Shown here one piece after another: positions 23,947 through 32,883 of a stretch of 64,000 bases of DNA; position 1 is the first letter of the stretch; every line of letters starts with the position of its first letter. Below the pieces are notes generated by a model. The model had not been told where the DNA came from. It ran no database searches and saw nothing but the letters and a program-made list of their open reading frames with translations. Position numbers and translations under genes: made by a program. Source of the DNA: Streptomyces sp. 840.1 (GTDB lineage Bacteria; Actinomycetota; Actinomycetes; Streptomycetales; Streptomycetaceae); NCBI RefSeq assembly GCF_003751445.1, contig NZ_RJUU01000003.1, positions 124,001 through 188,000 of the forward strand, written 5' to 3'.

Positions 23947-26241
23947 ATGACCGATCACGACCGGCCACCGATCATCCCCGTCCGGCCCCGCCCCTCGGCC
24001 GAGAAGGCCCGCAGCGGCGACACCGGGACGGCGGAGCGGCTTGCCATGAACCGGACGGGCAGCTTCGAGTGGGATCTCGATGCCCGGACGCTGGACATCG
24101 ACGAGGCGGGGCTGCTGGTGTTCGGCCTGGACCCGGCCACGTACGACTCACGGCCGGAGTCCCTGGTGGAGCGGCTGGAGCCCGAGGAGCGGATCCGTCT
24201 CGACACGGCGATCGACGAGGCCGTCAAGGGCGGGCGCACCTCGTACAGCCTCCATTTCCGGGTCCCCACGGACGAGAGCGGCGATCAGTGGACCCATATC
24301 CAGGCGCGCATCCTGCGCGGCGAGGACGGGCGGGCACACCGGGTGATCGGCGTGGTGCGGGACGCGACGGCGGAAGTCACCCATTCGGCCTTCGTGCTGG
24401 AACTGGAAAAACGCCGCCAGCGCCAGACCGACATTGTTGAACGTACGACGAGCGCGTTGTCACGGGCGGTGACCGTGGACGATGTGACCGCCGCTCTGAC
24501 GGGACCGGGCGGCCTGGCCCGGCTGGGCGCCGACGGGCTCGCGCTCGGACTCCTGGACAACGCCACGATGAACGTCATCGCGTTGAGCGGCGACTCCCTG
24601 GAGGTCATCGACGAGCTGGGGCAGGGCCGGCTCGACCCGAGCTTCCCGCTGGCCGACACCGTCCTCAGCGGGCGGCCACGCTTCGTGAGCTCGCTGGGTG
24701 CGCTCACCCGGCGCTATCCGGTGCTGGAGCCGTATGTGGGGCAGCTGAAGTTCCAGGCCGCGGCCTACCTGCCGCTCGTGGCGCAAGCGCGTTCACTCGG
24801 CGGGCTGGCGCTCTTCTACCGTGAGCGCACAGCCTTCAACGCCGACGAGCGCAATCTGTGTCTCGGGCTTGCCGCCATCGTCGCCCAGTCCCTCCAGCGG
24901 GCCACGCTCTTCGACGAGGAGCGGGAGTTCGCCACCGGTCTCCAGTCCACGATGCTGCCCCGGCGGATCCATGACATCGAGGGCGGTGAGATCGCGGTCC
25001 GCTACCACGCGGCGTGGAGCGGCCGCCAGGTCGGCGGCGACTGGTACGACGTCATCCCACTGCCCAAGGACCGCTTCGGCATCGTGGTGGGCGACGTGCA
25101 GGGCCATGACACACATGCGGCCGCGATCATGGGACAGCTGCGGATCGCGTTGCGTGCGTACGCCGGGGAGGGGCATCCGCCGTCGACGGTACTGGCCCGC
25201 GCTTCGCGGTTCCTCGCCGAACTGGACACGGACCGGTTCGCCACCTGCACGTACGCCCAGGTCGATCTCGGCACCGGAACGGTGCGCGTGGTGCGCGCCG
25301 GCCATTTCGGTCCGCTCATCCGGCACACGGACGGCCGGGTGGGCAGCCCGCAGGTGCGCGGCGGCCTGCCGCTGGGCATCTCGACCGACTTCGAGGACGA
25401 GGAGTACCCCGAGACCCGGCTCGACCTGGTTCCGGGCGAGACGCTGGTCCTTTACACGGACGGGCTGGTCGAGGAGCCCGGCGCCGACATCGACGCAGGC
25501 GTGCGCACGCTCGTCACCGAGGTGAGCGCGGGCCCGGCCGGGGCGGAGGCGCTTGCCGATCACCTGTCGGACCGGCTGTGGGAACGCTGGGGCTCGGGCG
25601 ACGACGTCGCGCTGCTGGTGTTGCGCCGCAGCCCGGACCCGGGTTCGCCCCGGGCGCCCAGGCTGCATCAGTACATCCATCAGGCGGACCCGGAGGGACT
25701 GTCCGACGCACGGACGATCGTGCGCCAGGCCCTGACCGACTGGGGCATGCCCGAACTCGCCGACGACGCCGAGATGGTGACCGGGGAACTGCTGGTGAAC
25801 GTGCTGCTCCACACGGAGGGCGGAGCGGTGCTGACCCTGGAGGTGCTGCCGGAACCGGTGCGGCGGGTACGGCTGTCGGTGCAGGACCGCTCCAGCGCAT
25901 GGCCCAGGCGCCGGACACCGGGTGAGACAGCCACTTCCGGGCGGGGGCTGCTCCTGCTGGACGCCGTCGCCACGCGGTGGGGCATCGAGCCCCGCGGCGA
26001 GGGGAAGGCGGTCTGGTGCGAGATCGGTCCCGCTGCCCCACCCACGTCCCCACCGGTCCGCAGAGGCACAGGTGCAGGTACAAGTGCAGGTACAGGTACA
26101 GGTACAGGTACAGGTACAGGTACAGGTACAGGTACAGGTACGGGTACAGGTGCACGGACAGGTACAGGTGCAGACACCAGTACCGACACAGCCTCAGGCA
26201 CGGTCACCGACACAGGCACCGGCGCGGACGGACAGCGTTGA
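23947..26241 (+). CDS. PAS-GAF-SpoIIE phosphatase-HATPase multidomain regulator
   Basis: 764 aa signalling protein of the Streptomyces type that links sensing to control of sigma factors through serine dephosphorylation. PAS-like domain about 25-150 (WDLDARTLDIDEAGLLVFGL), then a GAF domain about 165-310. The PP2C/SpoIIE phosphatase domain spans about 325-555: GRQVGGDWYDVIPL, VVGDVQGHDTHAA, DGLVEEPGADID and GDDVALLVLRR carry the metal-binding Asp residues. Then an anti-sigma-like HATPase domain about 575-690 (GELLVNVLLHTE, GRGLLLLDAVATRWG). The last 60 residues are Gly-Thr-rich low complexity. GGAGCAGG before the ATG. It may both phosphorylate and dephosphorylate an anti-anti-sigma protein, none of which is adjacent. 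Preceded by the tandem 31-bp repeats. Confidence 0.93.
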   Translation: MTDHDRPPIIPVRPRPSAEKARSGDTGTAERLAMNRTGSFEWDLDARTLDIDEAGLLVFGLDPATYDSRPESLVERLEPEERIRLDTAIDEAVKGGRTSYSLHFRVPTDESGDQWTHIQARILRGEDGRAHRVIGVVRDATAEVTHSAFVLELEKRRQRQTDIVERTTSALSRAVTVDDVTAALTGPGGLARLGADGLALGLLDNATMNVIALSGDSLEVIDELGQGRLDPSFPLADTVLSGRPRFVSSLGALTRRYPVLEPYVGQLKFQAAAYLPLVAQARSLGGLALFYRERTAFNADERNLCLGLAAIVAQSLQRATLFDEEREFATGLQSTMLPRRIHDIEGGEIAVRYHAAWSGRQVGGDWYDVIPLPKDRFGIVVGDVQGHDTHAAAIMGQLRIALRAYAGEGHPPSTVLARASRFLAELDTDRFATCTYAQVDLGTGTVRVVRAGHFGPLIRHTDGRVGSPQVRGGLPLGISTDFEDEEYPETRLDLVPGETLVLYTDGLVEEPGADIDAGVRTLVTEVSAGPAGAEALADHLSDRLWERWGSGDDVALLVLRRSPDPGSPRAPRLHQYIHQADPEGLSDARTIVRQALTDWGMPELADDAEMVTGELLVNVLLHTEGGAVLTLEVLPEPVRRVRLSVQDRSSAWPRRRTPGETATSGRGLLLLDAVATRWGIEPRGEGKAVWCEIGPAAPPTSPPVRRGTGAGTSAGTGTGTGTGTGTGTGTGTGTGARTGTGADTSTDTASGTVTDTGTGADGQR
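26065..26172 (+). repeat. GGTACA hexamer microsatellite encoding a Gly-Thr tract
   Basis: Eight perfect GGTACA units at 26089-26136, with imperfect units on both sides to 26065 and 26172. In the phosphatase frame each unit encodes Gly-Thr. Slippage by whole units changes tail length without shifting frame. Confidence 0.9.
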
Positions 26242-26310
26242 GGGGCGTGCCGCCACGCCGAACGCGTGCGGCACGCCCCTCGACCGGACTCCCGGGCGCC
26301 AGGCGCCCGG
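26240..26310. terminator. Pair of terminator hairpins between convergent genes
   Basis: First hairpin: GAGGGGCGTGCCGC (26240-26253) with GCGGCACGCCCCTC (26268-26281), a perfect 14-bp stem that includes the phosphatase stop. Second: CCGGGCGCC-A-GGCGCCCGG (26292-26310). Together they would stop transcription from both sides. Confidence 0.8.
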
Positions 26311-26324
26311 ACCGCCGGACTACG

Positions 26325-26972
26325 TCAGTGCTGAGCGGTGCGACGCTTGCGCACGGACCACATGATGCCGCCACCGGCCAGCAGCACGGCGACAGCCGCA
26401 CCACCGATGATGGGGGTGGCGGACGACGAACCGGTCTCGGCCAGGTCCGGCGAGCTGGGGCTCGGCGTGGCTGCGGCGGGCGCAGACGACGAAGCGGTCT
26501 CGCTGGGCGTGTCGGCCGGGCTCGGCGCCGAGGTCGTGGGCGTCTGAGACGGCGTGGACGGCTCGGACGGCTCGGACGGCTTCGACTCGGAAGGCGTGGG
26601 CGTCGAGGTCTGACCCTCGCACACCGGCGCCTGCTTCTCGTCTTCCTTCGAGTACCGGTCGCCGTCACCGGCCTTGACGGACAGGTGCACCGTCAGAGCC
26701 TTGTCGTGCTCAGGCAGGTCGATCGTCTTGTCGAGCTTGCTGCCGAAGTTCTCGGTCGCCAGCAGCTCCTTGCCGTCAACGGTCACGGTCACCTGGTTGG
26801 TGACCTTGTCGTTGTACGCGCTCAGGTGAAGGTTCACCTCGGTACAGGTCACGTCCCAGGTGGGGGTGTGAGCTGCGGCCGGGCCGGCGGTGAGAACCAC
26901 GCCGGTCAGACCGACAACCGCAGCGGCGGCGAGGGTTCCCGCAGCGCGCAGCGATCTCCTGGGTATGGTCAT
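26325..26972 (-). CDS. LAETG sortase-anchored surface protein
   Basis: 215 aa. A signal peptide ends near residue 34 (AGPAAAH). The folded part is small (about 35-120) with two cysteines (C43, C118). A Ser/Thr/Pro/Glu-rich stalk spans about 121-175. LAETG at 177-181 is followed by a hydrophobic helix (188-205) and a basic tail RKRRTAQH. This is the LAXTG sorting signal of class E sortases, so the protein should be covalently linked to peptidoglycan on the hyphal surface. GGAGGAA 6 bases before the ATG. No sortase gene is in the window. Ligand or role unknown. Confidence 0.9.
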   Translation of the reverse strand: MTIPRRSLRAAGTLAAAAVVGLTGVVLTAGPAAAHTPTWDVTCTEVNLHLSAYNDKVTNQVTVTVDGKELLATENFGSKLDKTIDLPEHDKALTVHLSVKAGDGDRYSKEDEKQAPVCEGQTSTPTPSESKPSEPSEPSTPSQTPTTSAPSPADTPSETASSSAPAAATPSPSSPDLAETGSSSATPIIGGAAVAVLLAGGGIMWSVRKRRTAQH

Positions 26973-27193
26973 GGATTGTTCCTCCGCAAATGTTTCATCG
27001 CCCGAATGGCGGTGGGGCGCACAGTACTGCCCCTGCCTCCCGTATGTGCACCCGCCCCACACACCATCCGACGTCACAACTGACAGCACATCGTCGCTGC
27101 TTGGGACATGACGGACACCGCGGACCGCTCGCCGCCCGGTCTGCGGTGGCGTGAAGTGAGCGCCCGACACCGGACGGTGTCGCCCGGGTGCCG

Positions 27194-27682
27194 TCAGAGC
27201 GGCCGGTGCATGATGTGCACGCCGACGTATCCGTGCTTCGGGTGGTCGAACCCCTCGGGCAGCGTGCCCAGGACTTCGAAGCCGAGCGAGCGGTAGAGCC
27301 CGACCGCGGCGGCGTTCGACTCCACCACCGCGTTGAACTGCATGGCGCGGTATCCCGCCGTGCGGGCCCAGTCGATCGTGTACTCGCACAGGGCCCGCCC
27401 CACACCGCGTCCGGCGTGCCGGGGGTCGACCATGTAGCTGGCGCTCGCGATGTGCGAGCCGTTACCCATGTGGTTCCTGTTCATCTTCGCCGTACCCAGA
27501 ACGGTTCCGTCGTCGGCCACCGCGACGACCGTGCGGGCGGGCGACTTGAGGAGCCACCACTCACTGGCTTCCTCCTCCCCCAGGTCGAGGGGGTAGGTGA
27601 AGGTCTCACCGGCGGAGACGATTTCGTGAAAGAACGGCCAAATGGCGGGCCAGTCCACGTTGGTTGCTTCCCTGATCAACAT
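27194..27682 (-). CDS. GNAT-family N-acetyltransferase
   Basis: 162 aa acetyltransferase. The start LIREATNVDWPAIWPFFHEI is the family N-terminus. MVDPRHAGRGVGRALCEY holds the acetyl-CoA pyrophosphate loop (R-x-x-G-x-G/A), and NAAAVGLYRSLGFEVLGT is the C-terminal wedge. The style (ETFTYPLDL, GYRAMQFNAVVESN) matches the phosphinothricin/L-amino-acid acetyltransferase branch common in Streptomyces; substrate unknown. No clear ribosome site precedes ATG 27682. Its 5' end overlaps the 3' end of the longer upstream gene by 77 bases on the same strand. Confidence 0.88.
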   Translation of the reverse strand: MLIREATNVDWPAIWPFFHEIVSAGETFTYPLDLGEEEASEWWLLKSPARTVVAVADDGTVLGTAKMNRNHMGNGSHIASASYMVDPRHAGRGVGRALCEYTIDWARTAGYRAMQFNAVVESNAAAVGLYRSLGFEVLGTLPEGFDHPKHGYVGVHIMHRPL

Positions 27683-29039
27683 TGGGCGAAGACTGCCAGC
27701 TCCGGTCCCCGTTGGCGAGCCAGTAATGCCTGGCCGAAGCACCCTCCCGCAGCGAATCTCCCTGCGGATCTACCTGCAGGCCTCCCGTCGGACGGGCGAG
27801 AGGACGGCGCCTGCGCCCGCCGTACGGACGGTGCGCGGCAGGGCGGTCAACGGGGCGGGCAGCACGCACCTGGCGGCTGCGCCCTCCACGCGTGCGGCGC
27901 AGCCGGATCCGGGCCAGCAGGCCAACGGTCTTTCCCCGCGAGGCCGGTTCGGCAGGCCCGAATCCGTCGCCGCCCGGTTCTGCGGGCCTGACCGGGACGC
28001 CGGCCGGGCCACCTGGTTCGCCCGGCTCGAACCGCGCTGCCGGTTCGGCCAGTTCAAGCGAGTCGGACGGGTCGGCGGGCGCTGGGGTCTCAGCGGCTTC
28101 GCTCGGGTTCGCCGCCTCTAGCGGTCCGGACAGTCCAGGCAGCCCGGGGAGTCCAGGCAGCCCGGCCGGTTCAGCCGGCCCGAGCGGCTCAGCGCGCTCG
28201 AACAGCCCGGCCGCCACAGGGAACCGGTCGAACGCCGCCGCCTGCGTTCCCCGTTCGTCGCCGGGGCGCGGCGCCTGACGGAGCTCGCGGGCACCATCAA
28301 GCTCCATGATGAGGTTGACCCGGCGCCAGAGGATCTCGTCCGGCTCGTCCGCGAGCATCAGGCGCCCCCTCGCTTCCCGGGTGACCGATGCCCCCCGCTG
28401 CCCGAAGACCGGTTCGGGCAGGACCCTGGCCAAGTAGGCCCGCTCGTACGGGTCGTCCACCACTTCGGCCAGCTGGGCCGGATCGAGCGCCAGGGCCGCG
28501 ACCGCCGCACGTGACCAGGGATCCTCGGTGAGGGTCAGCAGCCGTTCGATCCGTCGCGAGCGCCAGTTGCGCGGACGGCAGTCCGTGCCGGCATCCAGCC
28601 GGTCACGCATCCAGGCCGGGCTCCTGCCCACCAGCAGTTCGGGCGAGCGGGCGGCCAGCGCGCCCACTTCCTGAGCGAGATAGAGCCACACCACAGCCCG
28701 GTAGCGGTTGAGGTAGAACGCGACCGGTGTGACGCAGCCGGCGCGGGCCAGCCGGGTGAAGCGGACGGGACTGATTCCGAGCAGCCGCGCGCCCTCCGCC
28801 GTCCCCACCGTGCGCACCCGCTCCCGCAGCGTCCCGGGGAAGCCGTCCTCCGACCTGAGCCGGTCGATCTCCTCCTGGCGGACCCTGGGCCGCCCCCCAC
28901 CGCGCTGCGCCTGCACCCGGACGATGCCCAGGTGCACCGCCAGCTCGAACTCTCCGCGCTTCAGGACTAGTTCCGCAGCAGCGCGGCTCGCGGCCATCAT
29001 GTGGGCACCGTTCGTGCCTACCGCATCCGTCACCGGCAT
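27606..29039 (-). CDS. DUF6397-like protein with helix-turn-helix-like segment and low-complexity tail
   Basis: 477 aa as read from ATG 29039 (GGAG 9 bases upstream). The conserved-looking part is the first 260 residues. It includes MMAASRAAAELVLKRGEFEL, a DNA-binding-like stretch AEGARLLGISPVRFTRLARAG, and YLARVLPEPVFGQRGASVTR. This matches the Streptomyces proteins grouped as DUF6397, of unknown function. From about 270 the sequence is Pro/Ala/Glu/Gly low complexity (repeated PGLPGLPGL), then a basic tail. The last 25 codons overlap the acetyltransferase gene, so the real end could be earlier if a frame error exists in the repetitive part. Role unknown; a developmental regulator is possible but unsupported. 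Confidence 0.72.
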   Translation of the reverse strand: MPVTDAVGTNGAHMMAASRAAAELVLKRGEFELAVHLGIVRVQAQRGGGRPRVRQEEIDRLRSEDGFPGTLRERVRTVGTAEGARLLGISPVRFTRLARAGCVTPVAFYLNRYRAVVWLYLAQEVGALAARSPELLVGRSPAWMRDRLDAGTDCRPRNWRSRRIERLLTLTEDPWSRAAVAALALDPAQLAEVVDDPYERAYLARVLPEPVFGQRGASVTREARGRLMLADEPDEILWRRVNLIMELDGARELRQAPRPGDERGTQAAAFDRFPVAAGLFERAEPLGPAEPAGLPGLPGLPGLSGPLEAANPSEAAETPAPADPSDSLELAEPAARFEPGEPGGPAGVPVRPAEPGGDGFGPAEPASRGKTVGLLARIRLRRTRGGRSRQVRAARPVDRPAAHRPYGGRRRRPLARPTGGLQVDPQGDSLREGASARHYWLANGDRSWQSSPNVDQGSNQRGLARHLAVLSRNRLRR

Positions 29040-29171
29040 GACGATTCTCCCCCGTGAGACTCGAATACTCTCTGTGACCACGGTAGCCCGGGGAGAACGA
29101 CGGCCGCCCGGCCTGTGGATAACCTCGGAAGACCCTCGGGGCCGGGCGGGCTGCGCTCACCGGTCGGCCTG

Positions 29172-29576
29172 TCAGATCCGGTCGATTCCGTCCTGCCGCG
29201 CCGCCACGCCGAGGTGTTCTCCGACCTTGTTGACCAGCAGCGTCATCTCGTACGCCACCTGCCCCACGTCGGCCTCGGCCTCGCTCAGCACGCACAGACA
29301 GCTGCCGTCCCCGGCGGCCGTCACGAAGAGCAGTGCCTCATCGAACTCCACCATGGTCTGCCTGGCCCGCCCGGCGCGGAAGTGCCGCCCCGAACCACGG
29401 GCAAGGCTGTGCAGGCCGGACGAGACAGCCGCCAGATGTTCCGCGTCCTCACGTGCCAGGCCCGTACTGGCTCCGGTCACCAGGCCGTCGTTCGACAGCA
29501 CCAGTGCGTGCCGTATCTGTTCCACCCGGCTGGTGAGATCGTCAAGGAGCCAGTCGAGTCCCCTGTCCAGTGCCAT
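29172..29576 (-). CDS. Roadblock/LC7-domain protein (CvnB-like, orphan)
   Basis: 134 aa. LDWLLDDLTSRVEQIRHALVLSNDGL, AAVSSGLHSLARG and the closing TLLVNKVGEHLGVAARQ are typical of the roadblock/LC7 fold found in CvnB of Streptomyces conservons, where it works with a sensor kinase (CvnA), a DUF742 protein (CvnC) and a small GTPase (CvnD). None of these partners is adjacent, so it is an orphan or acts with products encoded elsewhere. GGGGAGGAACGG precedes the ATG. Confidence 0.88.
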   Translation of the reverse strand: MALDRGLDWLLDDLTSRVEQIRHALVLSNDGLVTGASTGLAREDAEHLAAVSSGLHSLARGSGRHFRAGRARQTMVEFDEALLFVTAAGDGSCLCVLSEAEADVGQVAYEMTLLVNKVGEHLGVAARQDGIDRI

Positions 29577-29804
29577 TCCGTTCCTCCCCGTTCATACGTT
29601 CCCCGTGCCCCACTTACGTGTAAGCCTTGCGCACGGGTCACGTCCGGGCAAGCTCCTCTCTGCGGATCGGACGGGTCGAAATCGGGCCAAGTCTGCGGAG
29701 CTCACGCTGCGCCGAGGAGCACTCCCCCGGGCCCTTCGCGTCCGGCGCCTACACTGGTGCCCTCGGGTGCGAGGAGTCGGCCCACGCGGACGGGAGTGTC
29801 AAGA

Positions 29805-30170
29805 GTGTCGACAGGTGCCGGCGGCGGTTTCCAGGATCCGCCCGCAGAGGTGCTGGCCCAGGCGGCTGCCGCCTTCGGTCTGCTGGCAACGCCCGCCCGC
29901 CTGCACATCGTGTGGGCACTGGCCCAGGGCGAGAGCGATGTGACGGGGCTCGCGGAGCGGGTGGGCGGCACCCTGCCGTCCGTGAGCCAGCACCTGACGA
30001 AACTGAAGCTGGCCGGTCTCGTACGCTCCCGGCGCGAGGGCCGTCGGCAGGTGTACCTGGTCGATGATCCCGATGTGGTGACCGTCGTACGGCTCATGGT
30101 CGGCCAGCTCGCGGAGCGTGCCGGGTACCCGGCCCCGCAAACGGTACGGCTCCATGAGCTCGGTGCCTGA
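29805..30170 (+). CDS. ArsR-family winged-helix regulator
   Basis: 121 aa. AQAAAAFGLLATPARLHIVWALAQGESDV begins the winged helix, GTLPSVSQHLTKLKLAGLVRSRREGRRQVYLV is the recognition helix and wing. No metal-binding Cys pair (CxC) is present, unlike classical ArsR/SmtB sensors. GTG at 29805 is chosen for GGGAG 8 bases upstream. Its end overlaps the start of the P-type ATPase gene by 17 bases, so the two are one operon and the ATPase is the likely regulated function. The signal sensed is unclear. Confidence 0.9.
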   Translation: MSTGAGGGFQDPPAEVLAQAAAAFGLLATPARLHIVWALAQGESDVTGLAERVGGTLPSVSQHLTKLKLAGLVRSRREGRRQVYLVDDPDVVTVVRLMVGQLAERAGYPAPQTVRLHELGA

Positions 30171-32883
30171 GAACGCTGCCGAGGCGGGGACGGGCGAGCG
30201 GCCGGCTGTCGTCGTGCCGATGCCCGGCGCCGCCGCCGGCCCCACTGCGGTTCCACGACAGGGCGCGGTACCGACGTCGCTCCAGGTCCTGCGTTCGCTG
30301 GACAGCGGACCGCGCGGGCTGGCCGAGGCGGAGGCGGAGGAGCGGCTCGCCCGGTTCGGCGAGAACATCCTCCCCGCATGGCGCCCGGTCCCCTGGCCAC
30401 TGCGCTTCGTGCGTACCTTGCGTGACCCCTTCACGTCCGTGCTGTTGTGCCTCGGGCTCGTCTCGGCAGCGGTGAACGCCTGGGGCACGGCGTCCGTGAC
30501 GCTCGTGCTGGTGGTGGTCAGCTGTCTGCTGCGGTCGGCCGAGGAGCACCGCGCCGACCGGGCGACGGCCGCGCTGCGCGAACTGGTCGCGACCACGGCG
30601 ACGGTGCTGCGCCGCAGCGGGCCCGAGGCGGCGCCGCAGGCCCGCGACGTGCCGGTCGGTGAGCTCGTCCCCGGCGACGTGATCAGGCTGGGGCCCGGAG
30701 ACCTCGTACCGGCCGACGTGCAGCTGCTGCGCGCGAGCGGCCTCACCGTGCACCAGTCCGCGCTCACCGGGGAGTCCGCGCCCGTTGGGAAGCATCCCGC
30801 GGACGACCGGCGGCGGCAGGAGGCCGCTCCCGCGCTGCACAGCGTGCCCGAGGGAGCGGGAGGTGTCTTCGCCCAGCGTCAGCTGTGTTTCCAGGGCAGC
30901 AGCGTCGCGTCCGGGAGCGGAACGGCGGTGGTGGTCGCGACCGGTGGGGACACCCGGTTCGCCGCCGCGTACGACCGCTCGGCGCATCTGCGAGGCGCCA
31001 GCGCGTTCGACCGGTCCGTGCAGGGGATCTCCTGGACCCTGATCCGCTTCATGCTGCTCACTCCACCGCTGGTGCTGATGGCCAATGCCGCCCTGCGCGG
31101 CCGAGGGCTGGAGACGCTGCCGTTCGCCGTGGCGGTGGCGGTGGGGCTGACGCCCGAGATGCTGCCCGTCATCGTCACCACGGCACTGGCACGGGGGGCC
31201 TCGCAGCTCGCCCGGAACAGTGGGGTGATCGTCAAGCGACTGCCCGCACTGCACGACCTGGGCGCGATCGATGTGCTCTGCCTGGACAAGACGGGCACCC
31301 TCACCCAGGACCGCCCGGTCGTCGACTGTTCGCTGGACCCGACGGGACGTCCCGATCCCGACGCCCTGCACTGGGCGGCGGTCAACGCGCTGTGGACGTT
31401 GCAGCTCGCCGACCTGCCGGCGCCCGACGCACTCGACGAGGCGGTGCTGGACGCCTCGGAACAGCAGGAGGGCTCGCTGTCCGGTACGCAGGACGGCGGC
31501 CCCCGCACCGCCGTCGGGTCGTACGACGCGGTGGCCGCCCTGCCCTTCGATCCGGTGCGGCGTCTTTCCACGGCCGTCGTCCGGCTCCCCGGCGGGCTCG
31601 GGACGCATGTGCTGGTGACCAAGGGGGCCGTGGAGGCCGTCCTGGAGCGGTGCGATCTCGACCCGGCGGAGCGGGAGCGGCTGGCCGGCGTGGCGGCGCG
31701 CGAGGCCGCCGAAGGACTGCGGCTGCTCGCCGTCGCCCGTACCGAGCGGCCCGCACGGCTGGGGGCCTACACACCGGCGGACGAACACGGCCTCGCCTTT
31801 CTTGGCTTCGTCGCCCTGCGGGACGCGCTCACGCCCAGCGCTGCCGACGCGCTGGACGTACTGGCCCGCCGCGGTGTCGCCGTGAAGGTGCTCACCGGGG
31901 ACCACCCGGGCACCGCCGCCCGCGCCTGCCGGGACCTGGGACTGGACCCGGGGCAGGTCGTCTCGGCGGAGGAGATCGACGCCCTGTCCGGGGACGAGCT
32001 CGCCCGCACGGCCGACCGGGCGACCGTCTTCGCCCGCTGCACCCCCGGGCACAAGGCCCGGATCGTGGCGGCGCTGCGCACCTCCGGGCACACCACGGGA
32101 TTCCTCGGTGACGGCGTCAACGATCTGCCCGCCCTGCACGCCGCCGATGTGGGCATCTGCCCGCGCAACGCGGTCGACGTGGCGCGGGAGACCGCTGATG
32201 TGGTCCTCGCCGAGAAGGATCTCGGTGCCATCGATCACGCGATCACGGCGGGCCGGCGCAGCAGCGGCAACATCGCGACGTATCTGCGCATCACGCTCTC
32301 CTCGAACCTCGGAAACGTGATCGCGATGCTGGCGGCGGGTCTGCTGCTGCCCTTCCTGCCGATGCTGCCCGCGCAGGTCCTGGTCCAGAACCTGTGTTTC
32401 GACGCCGCGCAGCTCGCGTTCGCCTTCGACCGCCCGGCGTCCTCGGTGCTGCGGCGGCCGACGGTGCTGCGCCCCCGGGACTTCCTCCGGTTCATCACCC
32501 GGTTCGGACTGCTGAACGCCGCCGCCGACCTGGCGACCTTCGCCGTTCTGGCCCTCGCCCTGCACGACTCACGGACGGACGACCAGGCCGCGTTCCACTC
32601 CGGCTGGTTCACCGAGAACCTCCTCACCCAGGCTCTGGTGATGCTGCTGCTGCGCACCGGCCGCCGGGCTGCGGAAGGCCGCACGGGCGGGCCGCTGCGG
32701 GCCGCCGCGGCAAGCCTGGCGGTCGTCGGCGTCCTGCTGCCGCTCACCCCGCTCGGCCGGCCACTGGGCATGAGCGCCCTGCCGCCGCTCTACTACCTCC
32801 TGCTCGCCAGCGTCCTCGCGCTCTACGCGTACGGCCTCGCCGCAGCGCGCAACCGCTACGAGCGCAAGCGCGGGCTCTCATGA
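30154..32883 (+). CDS. mgtA: MgtA-type magnesium-translocating P-type ATPase
   Basis: 909 aa inner-membrane pump. Actuator motif LTGESAPVGK, phosphorylation motif DKTGTLT (Asp near residue 379), nucleotide-domain blocks KGAVEAVLERC and TGDHPGTAARA, and hinge GDGVNDLPALHAADVGI are all intact. VGLTPEMLPVIVTTALARGA in the fourth membrane segment is the hallmark of the type IIIB Mg importers. About ten membrane helices, with the last four at the C-terminus. The N-terminal 30 residues are low complexity. Translation is coupled to the ArsR-type gene upstream and its stop overlaps the next ATG (ATGA). Mg import is the family function; regulation by an ArsR protein suggests that another metal could also be the signal. 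Confidence 0.92.
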   Translation: MSSVPENAAEAGTGERPAVVVPMPGAAAGPTAVPRQGAVPTSLQVLRSLDSGPRGLAEAEAEERLARFGENILPAWRPVPWPLRFVRTLRDPFTSVLLCLGLVSAAVNAWGTASVTLVLVVVSCLLRSAEEHRADRATAALRELVATTATVLRRSGPEAAPQARDVPVGELVPGDVIRLGPGDLVPADVQLLRASGLTVHQSALTGESAPVGKHPADDRRRQEAAPALHSVPEGAGGVFAQRQLCFQGSSVASGSGTAVVVATGGDTRFAAAYDRSAHLRGASAFDRSVQGISWTLIRFMLLTPPLVLMANAALRGRGLETLPFAVAVAVGLTPEMLPVIVTTALARGASQLARNSGVIVKRLPALHDLGAIDVLCLDKTGTLTQDRPVVDCSLDPTGRPDPDALHWAAVNALWTLQLADLPAPDALDEAVLDASEQQEGSLSGTQDGGPRTAVGSYDAVAALPFDPVRRLSTAVVRLPGGLGTHVLVTKGAVEAVLERCDLDPAERERLAGVAAREAAEGLRLLAVARTERPARLGAYTPADEHGLAFLGFVALRDALTPSAADALDVLARRGVAVKVLTGDHPGTAARACRDLGLDPGQVVSAEEIDALSGDELARTADRATVFARCTPGHKARIVAALRTSGHTTGFLGDGVNDLPALHAADVGICPRNAVDVARETADVVLAEKDLGAIDHAITAGRRSSGNIATYLRITLSSNLGNVIAMLAAGLLLPFLPMLPAQVLVQNLCFDAAQLAFAFDRPASSVLRRPTVLRPRDFLRFITRFGLLNAAADLATFAVLALALHDSRTDDQAAFHSGWFTENLLTQALVMLLLRTGRRAAEGRTGGPLRAAAASLAVVGVLLPLTPLGRPLGMSALPPLYYLLLASVLALYAYGLAAARNRYERKRGLS

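Noticed and set aside
26065..26172. CRISPR or regulatory repeat in the GGTACA tract
   Set aside because: It is a coding microsatellite in frame with the phosphatase, with no spacers.
30094..32565. 823-codon open frame antisense to the P-type ATPase
   Set aside because: Composition is the reverse-strand shadow of a high-GC3 gene; no motifs, no ribosome site, and the sense strand has every P-type motif.
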